Source: Rhodococcus rhodochrous (lineage in GTDB: Bacteria > Actinomycetota > Actinomycetes > Mycobacteriales > Mycobacteriaceae). From it: DNA of 64,000 bases. Numbering within the stretch: the stretch's first letter is position 1; every line of letters starts with the position of its first letter. Below are positions 18,954 through 28,339 of this stretch, piece after piece. The position numbers were made by a program, and so were the translations under genes. The notes beneath the pieces were generated by a model, which searched no databases, was not told the origin of the DNA, and saw nothing but the letters and a program-made list of their open reading frames with translations. Where the stretch lies: assembly GCF_014854695.1 (NCBI RefSeq), contig NZ_CP027557.1, positions 2,232,001 through 2,296,000 on the forward strand, read 5' to 3'.

Positions 18954-21737
18954 ATGGCAGGAAAGTCGTCGGGCAGCCGCGGAACGTCGTCTACGACCTC
19001 TCGGTCGCGGGCGGGGGCGCGGGGTTCGGGCGGCAGCACCTCCCGTGCTCGCAGCGCGGGTGCCTCCACCTCGAAGACCGGATCGACCGCGAAGTCGAAG
19101 GCGTCCGGATCGACCCGGTCCACCCCCGCACGCAAGCCGCGCGCCGCGGCCTCGACCGCGAACCGTCGCAGCGGTGGCACCGCACGTCGCACTCCGGCCG
19201 CGAGCCGCCGCCCCGCGCCCGCCCGTCCCCGGCGCAGTTCCGGGGGGATCCTCACCGCTGTCGGCCGCACCGTCGGCGCCGGCTGGATGATCACGGCCCG
19301 CGCCCTCGGTGCCACGACCCGGACGATGGGTCGCGCCACCGAGATCGAGTCCGGACACCGCCGCGACGGCATCGCGCTCGGACTGATCTCCATCGGCGTG
19401 ATCATCGCCGGCACGGTGTGGTTCGGCGTCGGCGGCCCGGTGGGGGAGTGGGTCGAGACGGCCGTCCGCGCCGTCACCGGCGGTGCGAGCGCGGTCCTTC
19501 CGCTCGTCGCGGTCGGCGTCGCGGTGACGCTCATGCGCACCGAACCGCATCCCGAGATCCGTCCCCGGCTCGTCGTCGGCGGACTGCTCGTCGGTCTGCC
19601 CGCGCTGGGTCTGTGGCACATCGCCTCCGGTTCGCCCACCGACGCGGAGGGCCGCTCGGAAGGGGCCGGTTTCGTCGGTGCCGCCGTGGGCGGACCGCTC
19701 ACCTCCGGACTCACCGTGTGGCTGTCCGTGCCGCTGATGCTCCTCGCGGCGGGCTTCGGGATCCTGCTGCTCACCGGCACCACGGTGCGGGAGCTGCCCG
19801 AACTGTTCCGCGACTACTTCGGCCTCGGCTACCGCGCCGACGACGAGTACGGCGACTACGACGACCACTACGACGACGATTACGGCTACGACGAGCCGCC
19901 GATGTTCGACGCCGACGGCTACCCGATCGACGAGCCGCCCGCGCCCAAGCGGTCCCGTCGCCGGCGTACCCCGGTGGAGAACTACCCGCCCGACGAGTTC
20001 GACGGCGACGCGAAGACCGAGGTGCTCCCGCTGTGGGACGACCGCGCACCCGAACCGGAGGCGCCCGCCTCGCCGCCGGCCACGCTGGAGATGCCCTCGG
20101 TCGCCGAGACCGCGGCCGCAGCACCGGCCCCCGCTCCCGCCCGTAAGAAGCCGAAGGCCGCCCCGGTACCCGAGGTCGTCGACCAGACCTCCGAACCGGA
20201 ACCGGCCGAGACGTTCGTGCGCGACCGCGAGATCGAGGGCGACTACACGCTGCCCTCACTGGAGTTGCTCACCAAGGGCGACCCGCCCAAGACGCGGTCG
20301 GCCGCGAACGACCAGATGATCGAGGCGATCACCGAGGTTCTCGAACAGTTCAAGATCGACGCCGCGGTCACCGGCTTCACCCGTGGCCCGACCGTCACCC
20401 GCTACGAGGTCGAACTCGGCCCCGGCGTCAAGGTCGAGAAGATCACCGCGCTCGCCCGCAACATCGCGTACGCGGTGGCCACCGACAACGTCCGGTTGCT
20501 CGCACCGATCCCGGGCAAGTCCGCCGTCGGCATCGAGGTCCCCAACACCGACCGCGAACTCGTGCGGCTGTCGGACGTGCTCGCGGCGCCGTCGACCCGG
20601 CGCGACCACCACCCCCTCGTCATCGGTCTCGGTAAGGACATCGAGGGCGACTTCGTCTCCGCCAACCTCGCGAAGATGCCGCACCTGCTGGTCGCCGGTT
20701 CGACCGGTTCCGGTAAGTCGAGCTTCGTCAATTCGATGCTCGTGTCACTGCTCATCCGCGCGACGCCCGACGAGGTGCGGATGATCCTCATCGACCCGAA
20801 GATGGTCGAGCTGACGCCCTACGAGGGCATCCCGCACCTGATCACCCCGATCATCACGCAGCCGAAGAAGGCCGCGGCGGCGCTGGCCTGGCTCGTCGAG
20901 GAGATGGAGCAGCGCTACCAGGACATGCAGGCCAACCGCGTGCGCCACATCGACGACTTCAACGCGAAGGTGAAGTCGGGGGAGATCACCGCACCGCTCG
21001 GCAGTGAGCGCGTGTACCGGCCGTATCCGTACATCCTCGCCATCGTCGACGAGCTCGCCGACCTGATGATGACGGCCCCACGCGACGTCGAGGATGCGAT
21101 CGTCCGCATCACCCAGAAGGCCCGCGCCGCCGGCATCCATCTCGTGCTCGCCACCCAGCGACCCTCGGTGGACGTCGTCACGGGTCTCATCAAGACGAAC
21201 GTGCCCTCGCGACTCGCGTTCGCGACGAGTTCGCTCACCGACTCGCGCGTCATCCTCGACCAGCCCGGTGCCGAGAAGCTCATCGGTATGGGCGACGGAC
21301 TGTTCCTGCCGATGGGGGCGGGCAAGCCGATCCGCCTGCAGGGTGCGTTCATCACCGACGAGGAGATCGCAGGGGTCGTCGACTTCGCCAAGAATCAGGC
21401 CGAACCCGAGTACAACGAGGGAGTCACCGCTCCGAAGGCCGGCGACAAGAAGGACGTCGATCCCGACATCGGCGATGACCTCGACGTCTTCCTGCAGGCC
21501 GTCGAACTCGTCGTCACGAGCCAGTTCGGTTCGACGTCGATGCTGCAGCGCAAGCTGCGCGTCGGATTCGCCAAGGCCGGTCGCCTGATGGACCTGATGG
21601 AGACCCGCGGTGTGGTCGGGCCGAGCGAGGGCAGCAAGGCCCGCGAGGTGCTGGTCAAGCCCGAGGAGCTCGACGGCCTGCTGTACTCGATCCGTGGCGG
21701 TGGAGATCCGGCAGAGGCCCCGGCTGCAGAGCAGTGA
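18954..21737 (+). CDS. ftsK: DNA translocase FtsK
   Basis: A 927-residue septal DNA pump that clears the chromosome from the division site. In order: a very basic Ser/Thr/Arg/Ala-rich tail (1-100), four or so transmembrane helices (about 140-280), an acidic Tyr/Asp-rich linker ([13 protein letters not shown] region), the alpha/beta motor with Walker [10 protein letters not shown] (from residue 582) and Walker [14 protein letters not shown], and a C-terminal winged-helix gamma domain that reads KOPS-type sites (about 860-927). Length and order are typical of actinobacterial FtsK. Confidence 0.96.
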   Translation: MAGKSSGSRGTSSTTSRSRAGARGSGGSTSRARSAGASTSKTGSTAKSKASGSTRSTPARKPRAAASTANRRSGGTARRTPAASRRPAPARPRRSSGGILTAVGRTVGAGWMITARALGATTRTMGRATEIESGHRRDGIALGLISIGVIIAGTVWFGVGGPVGEWVETAVRAVTGGASAVLPLVAVGVAVTLMRTEPHPEIRPRLVVGGLLVGLPALGLWHIASGSPTDAEGRSEGAGFVGAAVGGPLTSGLTVWLSVPLMLLAAGFGILLLTGTTVRELPELFRDYFGLGYRADDEYGDYDDHYDDDYGYDEPPMFDADGYPIDEPPAPKRSRRRRTPVENYPPDEFDGDAKTEVLPLWDDRAPEPEAPASPPATLEMPSVAETAAAAPAPAPARKKPKAAPVPEVVDQTSEPEPAETFVRDREIEGDYTLPSLELLTKGDPPKTRSAANDQMIEAITEVLEQFKIDAAVTGFTRGPTVTRYEVELGPGVKVEKITALARNIAYAVATDNVRLLAPIPGKSAVGIEVPNTDRELVRLSDVLAAPSTRRDHHPLVIGLGKDIEGDFVSANLAKMPHLLVAGSTGSGKSSFVNSMLVSLLIRATPDEVRMILIDPKMVELTPYEGIPHLITPIITQPKKAAAALAWLVEEMEQRYQDMQANRVRHIDDFNAKVKSGEITAPLGSERVYRPYPYILAIVDELADLMMTAPRDVEDAIVRITQKARAAGIHLVLATQRPSVDVVTGLIKTNVPSRLAFATSSLTDSRVILDQPGAEKLIGMGDGLFLPMGAGKPIRLQGAFITDEEIAGVVDFAKNQAEPEYNEGVTAPKAGDKKDVDPDIGDDLDVFLQAVELVVTSQFGSTSMLQRKLRVGFAKAGRLMDLMETRGVVGPSEGSKAREVLVKPEELDGLLYSIRGGGDPAEAPAAEQ

Positions 21738-21809
21738 GACATGCCCTCTCGACGGGCCGTCCCTGCTGCCTCCGGCGGGAAGCGACGATGTGTGGCACAA
21801 TCGTGGAAG

Positions 21810-21943
21810 CTGTGGAGGGGAGTATCCCCAGATCCGCGGCGGTCTCGTCAACACGTGCGGCGCCGATGCCGTCCCGGGGCCGTCGGTCCGGCGATAGTCC
21901 GGGCGGGAGAGACCTCCGGCAGGTACGCATACCTACCGGAAGG
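21810..21943 (+). promoter_or_regulatory. yybP-ykoY-type manganese riboswitch before terC
   Basis: The 5' motif GGGGAGUA (21817-21824) and the 3' motif GAGAGACCUCC (21907-21917) flank internal stems and a GUCAACACG loop (21846-21854), as in the yybP-ykoY consensus. P1 is formed by CUG and GGAGG (21810-21818) with CCUCC and CAG (21913-21922). A competing hairpin, 21916-21926 with 21930-21940, ends in GGA of the probable GGAAGG ribosome binding site (21938-21943). Metal binding would favour P1 and free the site, giving an ON switch (inference). A CACAAT (21796-21801) could be the -10. Confidence 0.75.
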
Positions 21944-21954
21944 CCTATGGGTCC

Positions 21955-22938
21955 ATGCACGTAAACCTGACCACCTGGTTGATCACGATCGCCGTCATCA
22001 TCGGGTTGTTCGTCTTCGACTTCTTCGCCCACGTCCGCAAGCCGCACGCGCCCACACTGCGCGAATCCGGTTTCTGGTCGGCCGTCTTCATCGCCATCGC
22101 GATCCTCTTCGGCGTGATCGTCTTCGCGGTCTGGGGACCGACCTACGGCGGCGAGTACTTCGCCGGCTACATCACCGAGAAGGCGCTGTCGGTCGACAAC
22201 CTCTTCGTCTTCGTCATCATCATGGCCACCTTCGCGGTGCCCCGTGAGTACCAGCAGAAGGTCCTCACCATCGGCATCGTGCTGGCGCTGGTCATGCGCG
22301 GTGCCTTCATCGCGGTCGGTGCCGCGGCGATCAACGCCTACAGCTGGGTGTTCTACCTGTTCGGCTTCTTCCTCATCTACACGGCCGTCAAGCTCATCCG
22401 CGACCACGGTGAGGACCCGCAGGCCATCTCGGAGAACCGGATGGTCAAGCTGGCCCGGAAGTTCCTGCCGGTGCACGACGAGTACGACGGCGACCGCCTC
22501 ATCACTCGCATCGACGGCAAGAAGCTCGTCACGCCGATGCTGCTCGCGCTTGTCGCCATCGGCTTCACCGACATCCTCTTCGCGCTCGACTCGATCCCCG
22601 CGATCTACGGTCTGACCAACGAGCCGTATCTGGTGTTCACCGCGAACGCCTTCGCCCTGATGGGCCTGCGACAGCTGTTCTTCCTCATCGGCGGTCTGCT
22701 CGAGCGGTTGGTCTACCTGTCCTACGGACTGTCGATCATCCTCGCGTTCATCGGCGTGAAGCTGGTGCTCCATGCCTTGCACGAGAACACGCTCGGCTGG
22801 ATCAACGGCGGCGAGCACGTTGCCGTCCCGGAGATCTCCACCGGCGTGTCCCTGGTCGTGATCATCGGAGTGCTGGCCGTGACGACGGTGGCCAGCCTGC
22901 TCAGGACGCGCGGCGAGAAGGAATCCGTCAGGAGTTGA
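21955..22938 (+). CDS. terC: TerC-family membrane protein, probable manganese exporter
   Basis: A 327-residue integral membrane protein of the TerC family with about nine helices. Conserved acidic membrane residues are visible in EKALSVDNLFVFVIIM and DILFALDSIPAI, the paired family motifs thought to bind metal. TerC proteins (Alx, MeeF, MeeY) export Mn2+ or metallate secreted proteins, and their genes often carry yybP-ykoY riboswitches, as found here. In mycobacteria the homologue lies nearer lexA. It overlaps the convergent YciI gene by 11 nt. Confidence 0.92.
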   Translation: MHVNLTTWLITIAVIIGLFVFDFFAHVRKPHAPTLRESGFWSAVFIAIAILFGVIVFAVWGPTYGGEYFAGYITEKALSVDNLFVFVIIMATFAVPREYQQKVLTIGIVLALVMRGAFIAVGAAAINAYSWVFYLFGFFLIYTAVKLIRDHGEDPQAISENRMVKLARKFLPVHDEYDGDRLITRIDGKKLVTPMLLALVAIGFTDILFALDSIPAIYGLTNEPYLVFTANAFALMGLRQLFFLIGGLLERLVYLSYGLSIILAFIGVKLVLHALHENTLGWINGGEHVAVPEISTGVSLVVIIGVLAVTTVASLLRTRGEKESVRS

Positions 22939-23212
22939 ACACGCCCATCACCGGGTTCCACCCGGTGATGCGCACGGCGTCGACGAGGTCGCGCTGCGCG
23001 AACGGGTCCTGGCCCATCAGTTCGCGCGCCGCGGCCTCGTCGGCCACGTCGACGAGGATGAGCGCACCCGAACCGTCCGTCCACGGGCCGGTCGCCCGCA
23101 CGATGCCCTGATCCACGAGGTCGCCGAGCCATGCTCGGTGCTTCGGGCGGTGCTCGTCGCGCGCCGAGGCGGTCGCATCCGAATAGGTGTACTCGACGGC
23201 GAACAGGGCCAT
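22928..23212 (-). CDS. YciI-like family protein
   Basis: A 94-residue YCII-domain protein (ferredoxin-like fold). The conserved His/Asp pattern (DEHRPKHRAWL near residue 20-30, then GPWTDGSGALILVD) and ending region DPFAQRDLV match the family. Some relatives are dehydrochlorinases or domains of larger enzymes; the activity here is unknown. It is read toward terC and its stop lies inside the terC 3' end. Confidence 0.8.
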   Translation of the reverse strand: MALFAVEYTYSDATASARDEHRPKHRAWLGDLVDQGIVRATGPWTDGSGALILVDVADEAAARELMGQDPFAQRDLVDAVRITGWNPVMGVFNS

Positions 23213-23237
23213 ACGGGTCTCGCTTTCGTGGTCTCGA

Positions 23238-23765
23238 TCAGAGGGTGAGGAGCATCCGGGTGTTCCCGAGCGTGTTCGGTTTCACATAGCTCAGGTCCAG
23301 GAACTCCGCGACGCCCGTATCGTACGACCGGCACATCTCCGCATAGACCTCGGCCGTCACCGGAGTCCCCTGGATCTCCGCGAAACCGTGCCGCGCAAAG
23401 AATTCCACCTCGAAGGTGAGCACGAACAGTCGTTCCAGCTCGAGCTCGCGGGCGACCTCGATGAGGCGCGCGACGATCAGGTGACCGGCGCCGTGGCCCT
23501 TGACGGACGGGTCGACGGCCACGGTGCGCACCTCGCCGAGATCCGACCACAGCACGTGCAGGGCCCCGCACCCGACGACCTGTCCGCCGAGTTCGGCCAC
23601 CCAGAACTCCTGGACGGCCTCGTACAGGGTCACGAGATTCTTCTCGAGCAGGATCCTGCCCGCGTAGATGTCGATGAGCCGCTTGATCTCGGGCACGTCG
23701 GAGGTTCGGGCGCGCCGTACGACCATTCGATCGTTCGAGTCGTGGTTCGTCGGCGGTGTCGTCAT
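23238..23765 (-). CDS. argA: Amino-acid N-acetyltransferase (ArgA-like GNAT)
   Basis: A 175-residue GNAT enzyme, likely transferring acetyl from acetyl-CoA to glutamate as the first step of arginine synthesis. The acetyl-CoA loop is VDPSVKGHGAGHLI; the ArgA-like C-terminal part has FEVEFFARHGFAEI. The short stand-alone form divergent from pgsA matches mycobacterial Rv2747. The ATG at 23765 gives the family N-terminus (VVRRARTSDVPEIKRLI); an upstream extension to 24038 would overlap pgsA and is rejected. Confidence 0.88.
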   Translation of the reverse strand: MTTPPTNHDSNDRMVVRRARTSDVPEIKRLIDIYAGRILLEKNLVTLYEAVQEFWVAELGGQVVGCGALHVLWSDLGEVRTVAVDPSVKGHGAGHLIVARLIEVARELELERLFVLTFEVEFFARHGFAEIQGTPVTAEVYAEMCRSYDTGVAEFLDLSYVKPNTLGNTRMLLTL

Positions 23766-23795
23766 GCGGTGAACAGTAGCGCGTGCGGCTACCGA

Positions 23796-23801
23796 TATTG
23801 T
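23796..23801 (+). promoter_or_regulatory. -10 element of pgsA (leaderless)
   Basis: TATTGT lies 7 nt before ATG 23809, which supports that start over the in-frame GTG at 23800. Confidence 0.5.
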
Positions 23802-23808
23802 GGGGCAC

Positions 23809-24555
23809 ATGAGCACGCCCCGCCAGCATGTCACCGCGTCGGGCGGGAGCGGCGCCGCACCGGGACCGCACGCCGGGAGCCCGCACGATCCGGTGCCGTT
23901 GTGGAACATCGCCAACATCCTGACGGTGGGCCGGATCGCGTTGGTACCGGTCTTCCTGGTGCTGCTCTTCGTCGGCGACGGGCACGACACCGCGTGGAGG
24001 CTCGCGGCGACCGGAGTCTTCGCGATCGCCGCCATCACCGACCGGATCGACGGTCAACTCGCGCGAAAGCACGGTCTCGTCACCGATTTCGGCAAACTCG
24101 CCGATCCCATCGCCGACAAGGCCCTCATCGGTGCCGCGCTCGTCGGGCTGTCGCTGCTCGGCGACCTGTCGTGGTGGGTCACCGGCATCATCGCGGCTCG
24201 GGAGCTGGGTATCACTGCCCTGCGGTTCGCTGTGCTCCGGCACGCCGTGATCCCGGCGAGTCGCGGCGGCAAGCTCAAGACCCTGGTGCAGACGCTCGCC
24301 ATCGGTGTCTACCTGATGCCGCTGCCCGAATCGGTGGAACCGGTGGCGATCGGCCTGATGATCCTGGCGGTCGCACTGACGGTGGTGACGGGACTCGACT
24401 ATGTGGTCCAGGCGATCCGGCTGCGTACCGGGGTGCGCCGGAGCGAGAGCGAGACCGCCCGTGCGGGGGACATTTCGGGGGCGGACGTCTCGGGGGATGC
24501 CGCCGCCCGGGACACACCGGGCGACGGCCGCACGGTGGGTGAGGACGCCCGGTAA
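23809..24555 (+). CDS. pgsA: CDP-alcohol phosphatidyltransferase (phosphatidylglycerophosphate synthase type)
   Basis: A 248-residue membrane enzyme making phosphatidylglycerophosphate from CDP-diacylglycerol and glycerol-3-phosphate. The full CDP-alcohol transferase motif DX2DGX2ARX8GX3DX3D is present ([12 protein letters not shown]...[11 protein letters not shown]). About five or six helices follow, then a Ser/Gly/Asp-rich cytoplasmic tail of about 40 residues. It matches the mycobacterial pgsA3 position between argA and clgR. The exact alcohol acceptor is inferred from family. Confidence 0.9.
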   Translation: MSTPRQHVTASGGSGAAPGPHAGSPHDPVPLWNIANILTVGRIALVPVFLVLLFVGDGHDTAWRLAATGVFAIAAITDRIDGQLARKHGLVTDFGKLADPIADKALIGAALVGLSLLGDLSWWVTGIIAARELGITALRFAVLRHAVIPASRGGKLKTLVQTLAIGVYLMPLPESVEPVAIGLMILAVALTVVTGLDYVVQAIRLRTGVRRSESETARAGDISGADVSGDAAARDTPGDGRTVGEDAR

Positions 24556-24631
24556 CCACGGGACGGGACGCGCGGGATCCGGCTCGGTGCGGTCGACACC
24601 GCTGTGTCGGGACTACTCGGACGTCTGCAAC

Positions 24632-24649
24632 CGCCGTCGGCGTTGTAAT
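24632..24649 (+). promoter_or_regulatory. ClgR-type operator and -10 of clgR
   Basis: CGCCGTCGGCG (24632-24642) read on the minus strand is CGCCGACGGCG, which fits the ClgR consensus CGCYNANRGCG. TGTAAT (24644-24649), preceded by GT, forms the -10 immediately after it. ClgR regulating its own gene is known in relatives. Confidence 0.6.
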
Positions 24650-24749
24650 GTCTGGACACCGCGGTATCGAGGTCCGATCGATCTGCGGGAACCTCGCAGC
24701 GTCGTCGTGCGTTGACGAGGTGTCGGCACGACGGACGAAGGAGGATGGG

Positions 24750-25136
24750 ATGGCGCTGTTGTTGCGTGAGGCACTCGGTGACAGCCTTCGGCGCACCCGT
24801 GTTTCGCAGAGCCGCACCCTGCGCGAAGTCTCCAGCAGCGCCCGGGTCAGCCTCGGCTATCTCTCGGAGATCGAGCGCGGCAGGAAGGAGGCCTCGAGCG
24901 AACTGCTCGCGGCCATCTGCGATGCACTGGAGGTCCCGCTGTCCGACGTGCTGTTCGACGTGAGCGGTCTGCTGGCGGACGGCCTCGACCGTCGCACGGA
25001 CATGGAGACCACCGCAGCCGACACGGCACCGGCCGAGCGGTCCGACGACGGCGCCACCGCCGAGCCCGGTTTGCTCGCGCAGGAGCCGCGCATGGTGATC
25101 CCTGCACCCGCCGCACAGGCGCTGGCAGCCGCCTAA
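24750..25136 (+). CDS. clgR: Transcriptional regulator ClgR
   Basis: A 128-residue XRE-type helix-turn-helix activator of clp protease and envelope-stress genes. The DNA-binding domain is about residues 10-65 ([21 protein letters not shown]). The protein ends AQALAAA, like the LAA-type C-terminal tags through which ClgR is degraded by ClpP in relatives. ATG 24750 follows an AGGAGG ribosome binding site; upstream in-frame starts lie in the leader. pspA and pspM follow, as in mycobacteria. Confidence 0.93.
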   Translation: MALLLREALGDSLRRTRVSQSRTLREVSSSARVSLGYLSEIERGRKEASSELLAAICDALEVPLSDVLFDVSGLLADGLDRRTDMETTAADTAPAERSDDGATAEPGLLAQEPRMVIPAPAAQALAAA

Positions 25137-25335
25137 CATGGATCACGAACCGTGCCGGCCTCGCCGGATACGGTCGTAAGCGACATCGACCGGGGCGTGA
25201 TGCGTGCACGGACCCGGCCGGGGCAGGTGGGTCGTCGGGGGTAGCAGCGGACCGGCGATCTTCGAACCGGGGCGCGAGGGCCGCGTACCGGGTCGCGTTC
25301 GGCGCGGCGTACCAGATGGAGGCAGGATCACACCC

Positions 25336-26142
25336 ATGGCTAATCCTTTCGTCAAGGGCTGGAAGTACCTGATGGCGCTTTTCAACTCGAAGATCGATGA
25401 GAAGGCCGATCCGAAGGTCCAGATTCAGCAGGCGATCGAGGACGCGCAGCGTCAGCATCAGGCACTCTCGCAGCAGGCGGCCTCCGTCATCGGTAACCAG
25501 CGTCAGCTCGAGATGAAGCTCAACCGTCAGCTGGACGAGGTCGAGAAGCTCAACGCGAGTGCTCGCCAGGCCGTCATGATGGCCGACCAGGCCACGGCGG
25601 CGGGCGATACCGAGAAGGCGATCCAGTACACGAACGCGGCCGAGGCCTTCGCGGCACAGCTCGTCACCGCCGAGCAGTCCGTCGAGGACCTCAAGGTGCT
25701 GCACGACCAGTCGCTCCAGGCCGCCGCGCAGGCCAAGAAGGCCGTCGAGCAGAACGCCATGGCGCTGCAGCAGAAGGTCGCCGAGCGCACGAAGCTGCTC
25801 AGCCAGCTCGAGCAGGCCAAGATGCAGGAGCGCGTGAGCGAGTCGCTGCGTTCGATGGATTCGACCCTCGCAGCTCCGGGCACCACTCCGAGCCTCGACG
25901 CCGTCCGCGAGAAGATCGAGCGTCGCTACGCCAACGCTCTCGGTTCGGCCGAGCTCGCCCAGAACTCGGTGCAGGGCCGCATGCTCGAGGTGCAGCAGGC
26001 CACCGTCCAGATGGCCGGTCACAGCCGACTCGAGCAGATCCGGGCGTCGATGAAGGGCGAGGCGCTTCCGGGCACTCCCGCCAACCCTGCCGTCGACACG
26101 CGCAAAGAGCCCCCGAACGCTGCCGGTACCACCGGCCGCTGA
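25336..26142 (+). CDS. pspA: PspA/IM30 phage-shock protein
   Basis: A 268-residue, nearly all-helical coiled-coil protein that binds stressed inner membranes and oligomerises; it is homologous to the mycobacterial 35-kDa antigen. The N-terminal amphipathic helix ([20 protein letters not shown]) and the long heptad-rich core with many Gln/Ala residues are typical. The last 35 residues are disordered. It lies 199 nt after clgR, so it may have its own promoter as well as read-through, and 26 nt before pspM. Confidence 0.93.
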   Translation: MANPFVKGWKYLMALFNSKIDEKADPKVQIQQAIEDAQRQHQALSQQAASVIGNQRQLEMKLNRQLDEVEKLNASARQAVMMADQATAAGDTEKAIQYTNAAEAFAAQLVTAEQSVEDLKVLHDQSLQAAAQAKKAVEQNAMALQQKVAERTKLLSQLEQAKMQERVSESLRSMDSTLAAPGTTPSLDAVREKIERRYANALGSAELAQNSVQGRMLEVQQATVQMAGHSRLEQIRASMKGEALPGTPANPAVDTRKEPPNAAGTTGR

Positions 26143-26168
26143 TCCGCACGCCTCGGAACTGATCCGCC

Positions 26169-26978
26169 GTGAACGCCTCCGGAGACGACCGGACCGGGAA
26201 CATCCCTGGTTCGGTCGTCTCTGCGTTCCGCGACGCCACCGACAACGCGATGGAGGCCGCGCGCCGCTGGCGCGATCCGGCCGCCCGCTTGCGGCGTAAG
26301 AAACGTCGCGCGCGTCGGCGTGCCAGTTTCTTCGGTGCCGGCTCTGGCACCACGGCGATCGGCACCGCGACCCTGGCCGTCGCGTCGGCTCCCGAATGGA
26401 CGCTCGTCGCGGCCGGGGGAGCGACGGCGGCTCTCGCAGTGCCCGCCGTCCTCGCCGTCCGTACGTTCCGTCGCCTCGATGCGGTGCCGCTGCCCCCACC
26501 GCCGCCGCGCCGCCGGCCGCTGCCACCGGCCGGTTCGGTCGCCCGCGCCCCGATGGAACGCCTCGCGGCGAACGAGCAGAGCCTGCGGCGCCTGCTCGGT
26601 GTGCTCGTGCGGTCGAACTCCGTGGCCCCCGACGACCTCACCGAGATCGACGACGCGGCCCGCGCAGCCGCATCCGCACTCGATGCCGTCGTCGAGGACG
26701 TCGTAGCCCTCGAATCCGCCGCGCAGGGCAGTGCGGCCGCCAAGACCCACCTGTCCGCTGCCATCGTCGACGCGGGCGAGCGTCTCGGGACGGGTGTCGA
26801 CCAGTTCGAGGAACTCGTCGCCGCTGCAGCACGCCTCGCCGCGACCGCCGAGGGCAACCGGTCGCTGGCGATGCTCGACCAGCGACGCGCCGAACTGATC
26901 GCCACGTCCGACAAGCTCGAGAGCTGGGCGCAGTCCTGGCGCGAGTTGGGGCAGATCGAGCAGCGTTACCGCCCCTGA
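26169..26978 (+). CDS. pspM: Phage-shock envelope stress membrane protein PspM
   Basis: A 269-residue protein with a basic N-terminus (RRKKRRARRRASFF), two adjacent transmembrane helices (about 55-100), a proline-rich linker and a helical C-terminal domain. Position after clgR-pspA matches Rv2743c, named PspM in mycobacteria, where it links PspA to the membrane. The mycobacterial pspN gene that follows is absent; a convergent biotin transporter gene lies there instead. GTG 26169 is the likely start, 26 nt after pspA. Confidence 0.78.
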   Translation: MNASGDDRTGNIPGSVVSAFRDATDNAMEAARRWRDPAARLRRKKRRARRRASFFGAGSGTTAIGTATLAVASAPEWTLVAAGGATAALAVPAVLAVRTFRRLDAVPLPPPPPRRRPLPPAGSVARAPMERLAANEQSLRRLLGVLVRSNSVAPDDLTEIDDAARAAASALDAVVEDVVALESAAQGSAAAKTHLSAAIVDAGERLGTGVDQFEELVAAAARLAATAEGNRSLAMLDQRRAELIATSDKLESWAQSWRELGQIEQRYRP

Positions 26979-26984
26979 GGGGCG

Positions 26985-27042
26985 GAACACCTCCGTCATC
27001 GACACCGCGGGCCGAACACGTCGGTCGTCGACACCTCTCAGT
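26985..27042 (+). repeat. 29-bp imperfect tandem repeat at the bioN 3' end
   Basis: Two 29-nt copies beginning GAACACSTCSGTC (26985-27013 and 27014-27042). A further TCGTCGACACC copy at 27043-27053 is the last coding part of bioN (minus strand). The gene end appears duplicated outward. Confidence 0.55.
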
Positions 27043-27643
27043 CGTCGACACCGCGAGCGGCGAGGGCCTCGCCCATCGCCTCCGCGGTGCGCAGGGCTCC
27101 CACCACCACCGGAACCACGAGGGCCCGCAACGAGAATCCGAGACCACGCGCCTTGCGTGCCTCGGTCACGCGGGTTACCACGGTGCCGATCAGCGGGATC
27201 GCGCGGACGGTCATCACCAGCACGAGTCCCACCCGGTCGGGATCGACCCCGACGCGCGCGAGGGGACGGGCCGCCCGCACGATCGCGTCGAGCATGTCGG
27301 TGGTCCGCGTCGTGAGGGTCACCAGGGCGGCCAGGGCAACCGCCACGAGCAGCGACCCGCAGATCACCACCGCCCGTTCCCACCCCGCGACGAGGACCTG
27401 GAACGCTGCGATGATCGCCAGCATCCACACCAGCGGCCGCAATTGCACAGCGGCCAGACGCGGAGGTATGCGCGCGGCCGCGTACGCGAGCACGGCCAAC
27501 GCCAGGGCGGGCAGCACCTGCCAGGGCTGCCGGATCCACAGGGTCAGGGCGAGGATCAGTGCTGCGACCGCGAGCAGCTTCGCTCCCGCCGGAAGCCGAT
27601 GCAGGACGGAGCGTCCGGGATGGTAGAGGCCGAAAGTGTTCAC
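27038..27643 (-). CDS. bioN: ECF biotin transporter, transmembrane (T) component
   Basis: A 201-residue EcfT-type protein with about five helices. It has the two Ala-Arg-Gly motifs that grip the ATPase, in EARKARGLGF (about 165-174) and EALAARGVDD at the C-terminus. With BioM and BioY it forms a dedicated energy-coupling factor biotin importer. The ATG overlaps the bioM stop by 4 nt. Last gene of bioY-bioM-bioN. Confidence 0.93.
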   Translation of the reverse strand: MNTFGLYHPGRSVLHRLPAGAKLLAVAALILALTLWIRQPWQVLPALALAVLAYAAARIPPRLAAVQLRPLVWMLAIIAAFQVLVAGWERAVVICGSLLVAVALAALVTLTTRTTDMLDAIVRAARPLARVGVDPDRVGLVLVMTVRAIPLIGTVVTRVTEARKARGLGFSLRALVVPVVVGALRTAEAMGEALAARGVDD

Positions 27644-28320
27644 CCGATCAGATTCCGGTAGAACGCGAGCGCGGACGCCGGTTCGTCGTCGGCGACGACC
27701 CGCCCCGAGTCGACCACCAGCACACGATCGAAGTCCGCGAGGAGTTCGAGATTGTGGGTCACCGCGATCACCTGCTGCGGCAGGCTCGCGAAGGTGCGCG
27801 CGATGAGCTTCGTGTTGCGCAGGTCGAGCAGGGTCGTCGGTTCGTCCGCGACGAGCACCGCCGGGTCGGTCACCATGATCGCGGCGAGCGCGAGCAACTG
27901 CTTCTGGCCGCCCGAGAGCAGGTGGCTGGGGTGGTCGTGATGCCCCGTGAGCCCGAAGTCGGCGAGGACCTGCCGTACCCGGGCCTCGCGTTCCTCCTTG
28001 CCGAGTCCGCTGCGTCGGAGCGAGAAGGCGACGTCCTCGGCGACCGTCGGCATGATGATCTGATGGTCCGGGTCGGTGAAGACGAATCCGACCTTCTTGC
28101 GGACCTCCCGGCCCTTGCGCGCCGTGTCGAGGCCGTCGACGGTCACCGAACCGGACGACGGGACGAGCAGGCCGTTGATCATGCGCGCCATCGTCGACTT
28201 GCCGCTGCCGTTCGCGCCGACGATGCCGACGCGTCGTTCGGTGAGGACCACGTCGACCCCGTCGAGGACGGTGCGGTGGCCGTAGGCGTGCCGCACCTCC
28301 CGGAATCGGATCTCGCTCAT
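27640..28320 (-). CDS. bioM: ECF biotin transporter ATPase
   Basis: A 226-residue ABC ATPase. Walker A is GANGSGKST, the signature LSGGQKQ, and Walker B with catalytic Glu in VLVADEPTTLLD; the switch His is in VIAVTHNLEL. It powers biotin import with BioN and BioY. ATG 28320 is chosen because the protein then starts at the family N-terminus (MSEIRFREVRHAYG); 19 nt separate it from bioY. Confidence 0.95.
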   Translation of the reverse strand: MSEIRFREVRHAYGHRTVLDGVDVVLTERRVGIVGANGSGKSTMARMINGLLVPSSGSVTVDGLDTARKGREVRKKVGFVFTDPDHQIIMPTVAEDVAFSLRRSGLGKEEREARVRQVLADFGLTGHHDHPSHLLSGGQKQLLALAAIMVTDPAVLVADEPTTLLDLRNTKLIARTFASLPQQVIAVTHNLELLADFDRVLVVDSGRVVADDEPASALAFYRNLIG

Positions 28321-28339
28321 CGACGGTCGGGCGGCGGCG

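Noticed and set aside
23766..24038. N-terminal extension of argA to an upstream ATG
   Set aside because: It would run antisense through the pgsA 5' region and lacks conserved residues; ATG 23765 gives the family N-terminus.
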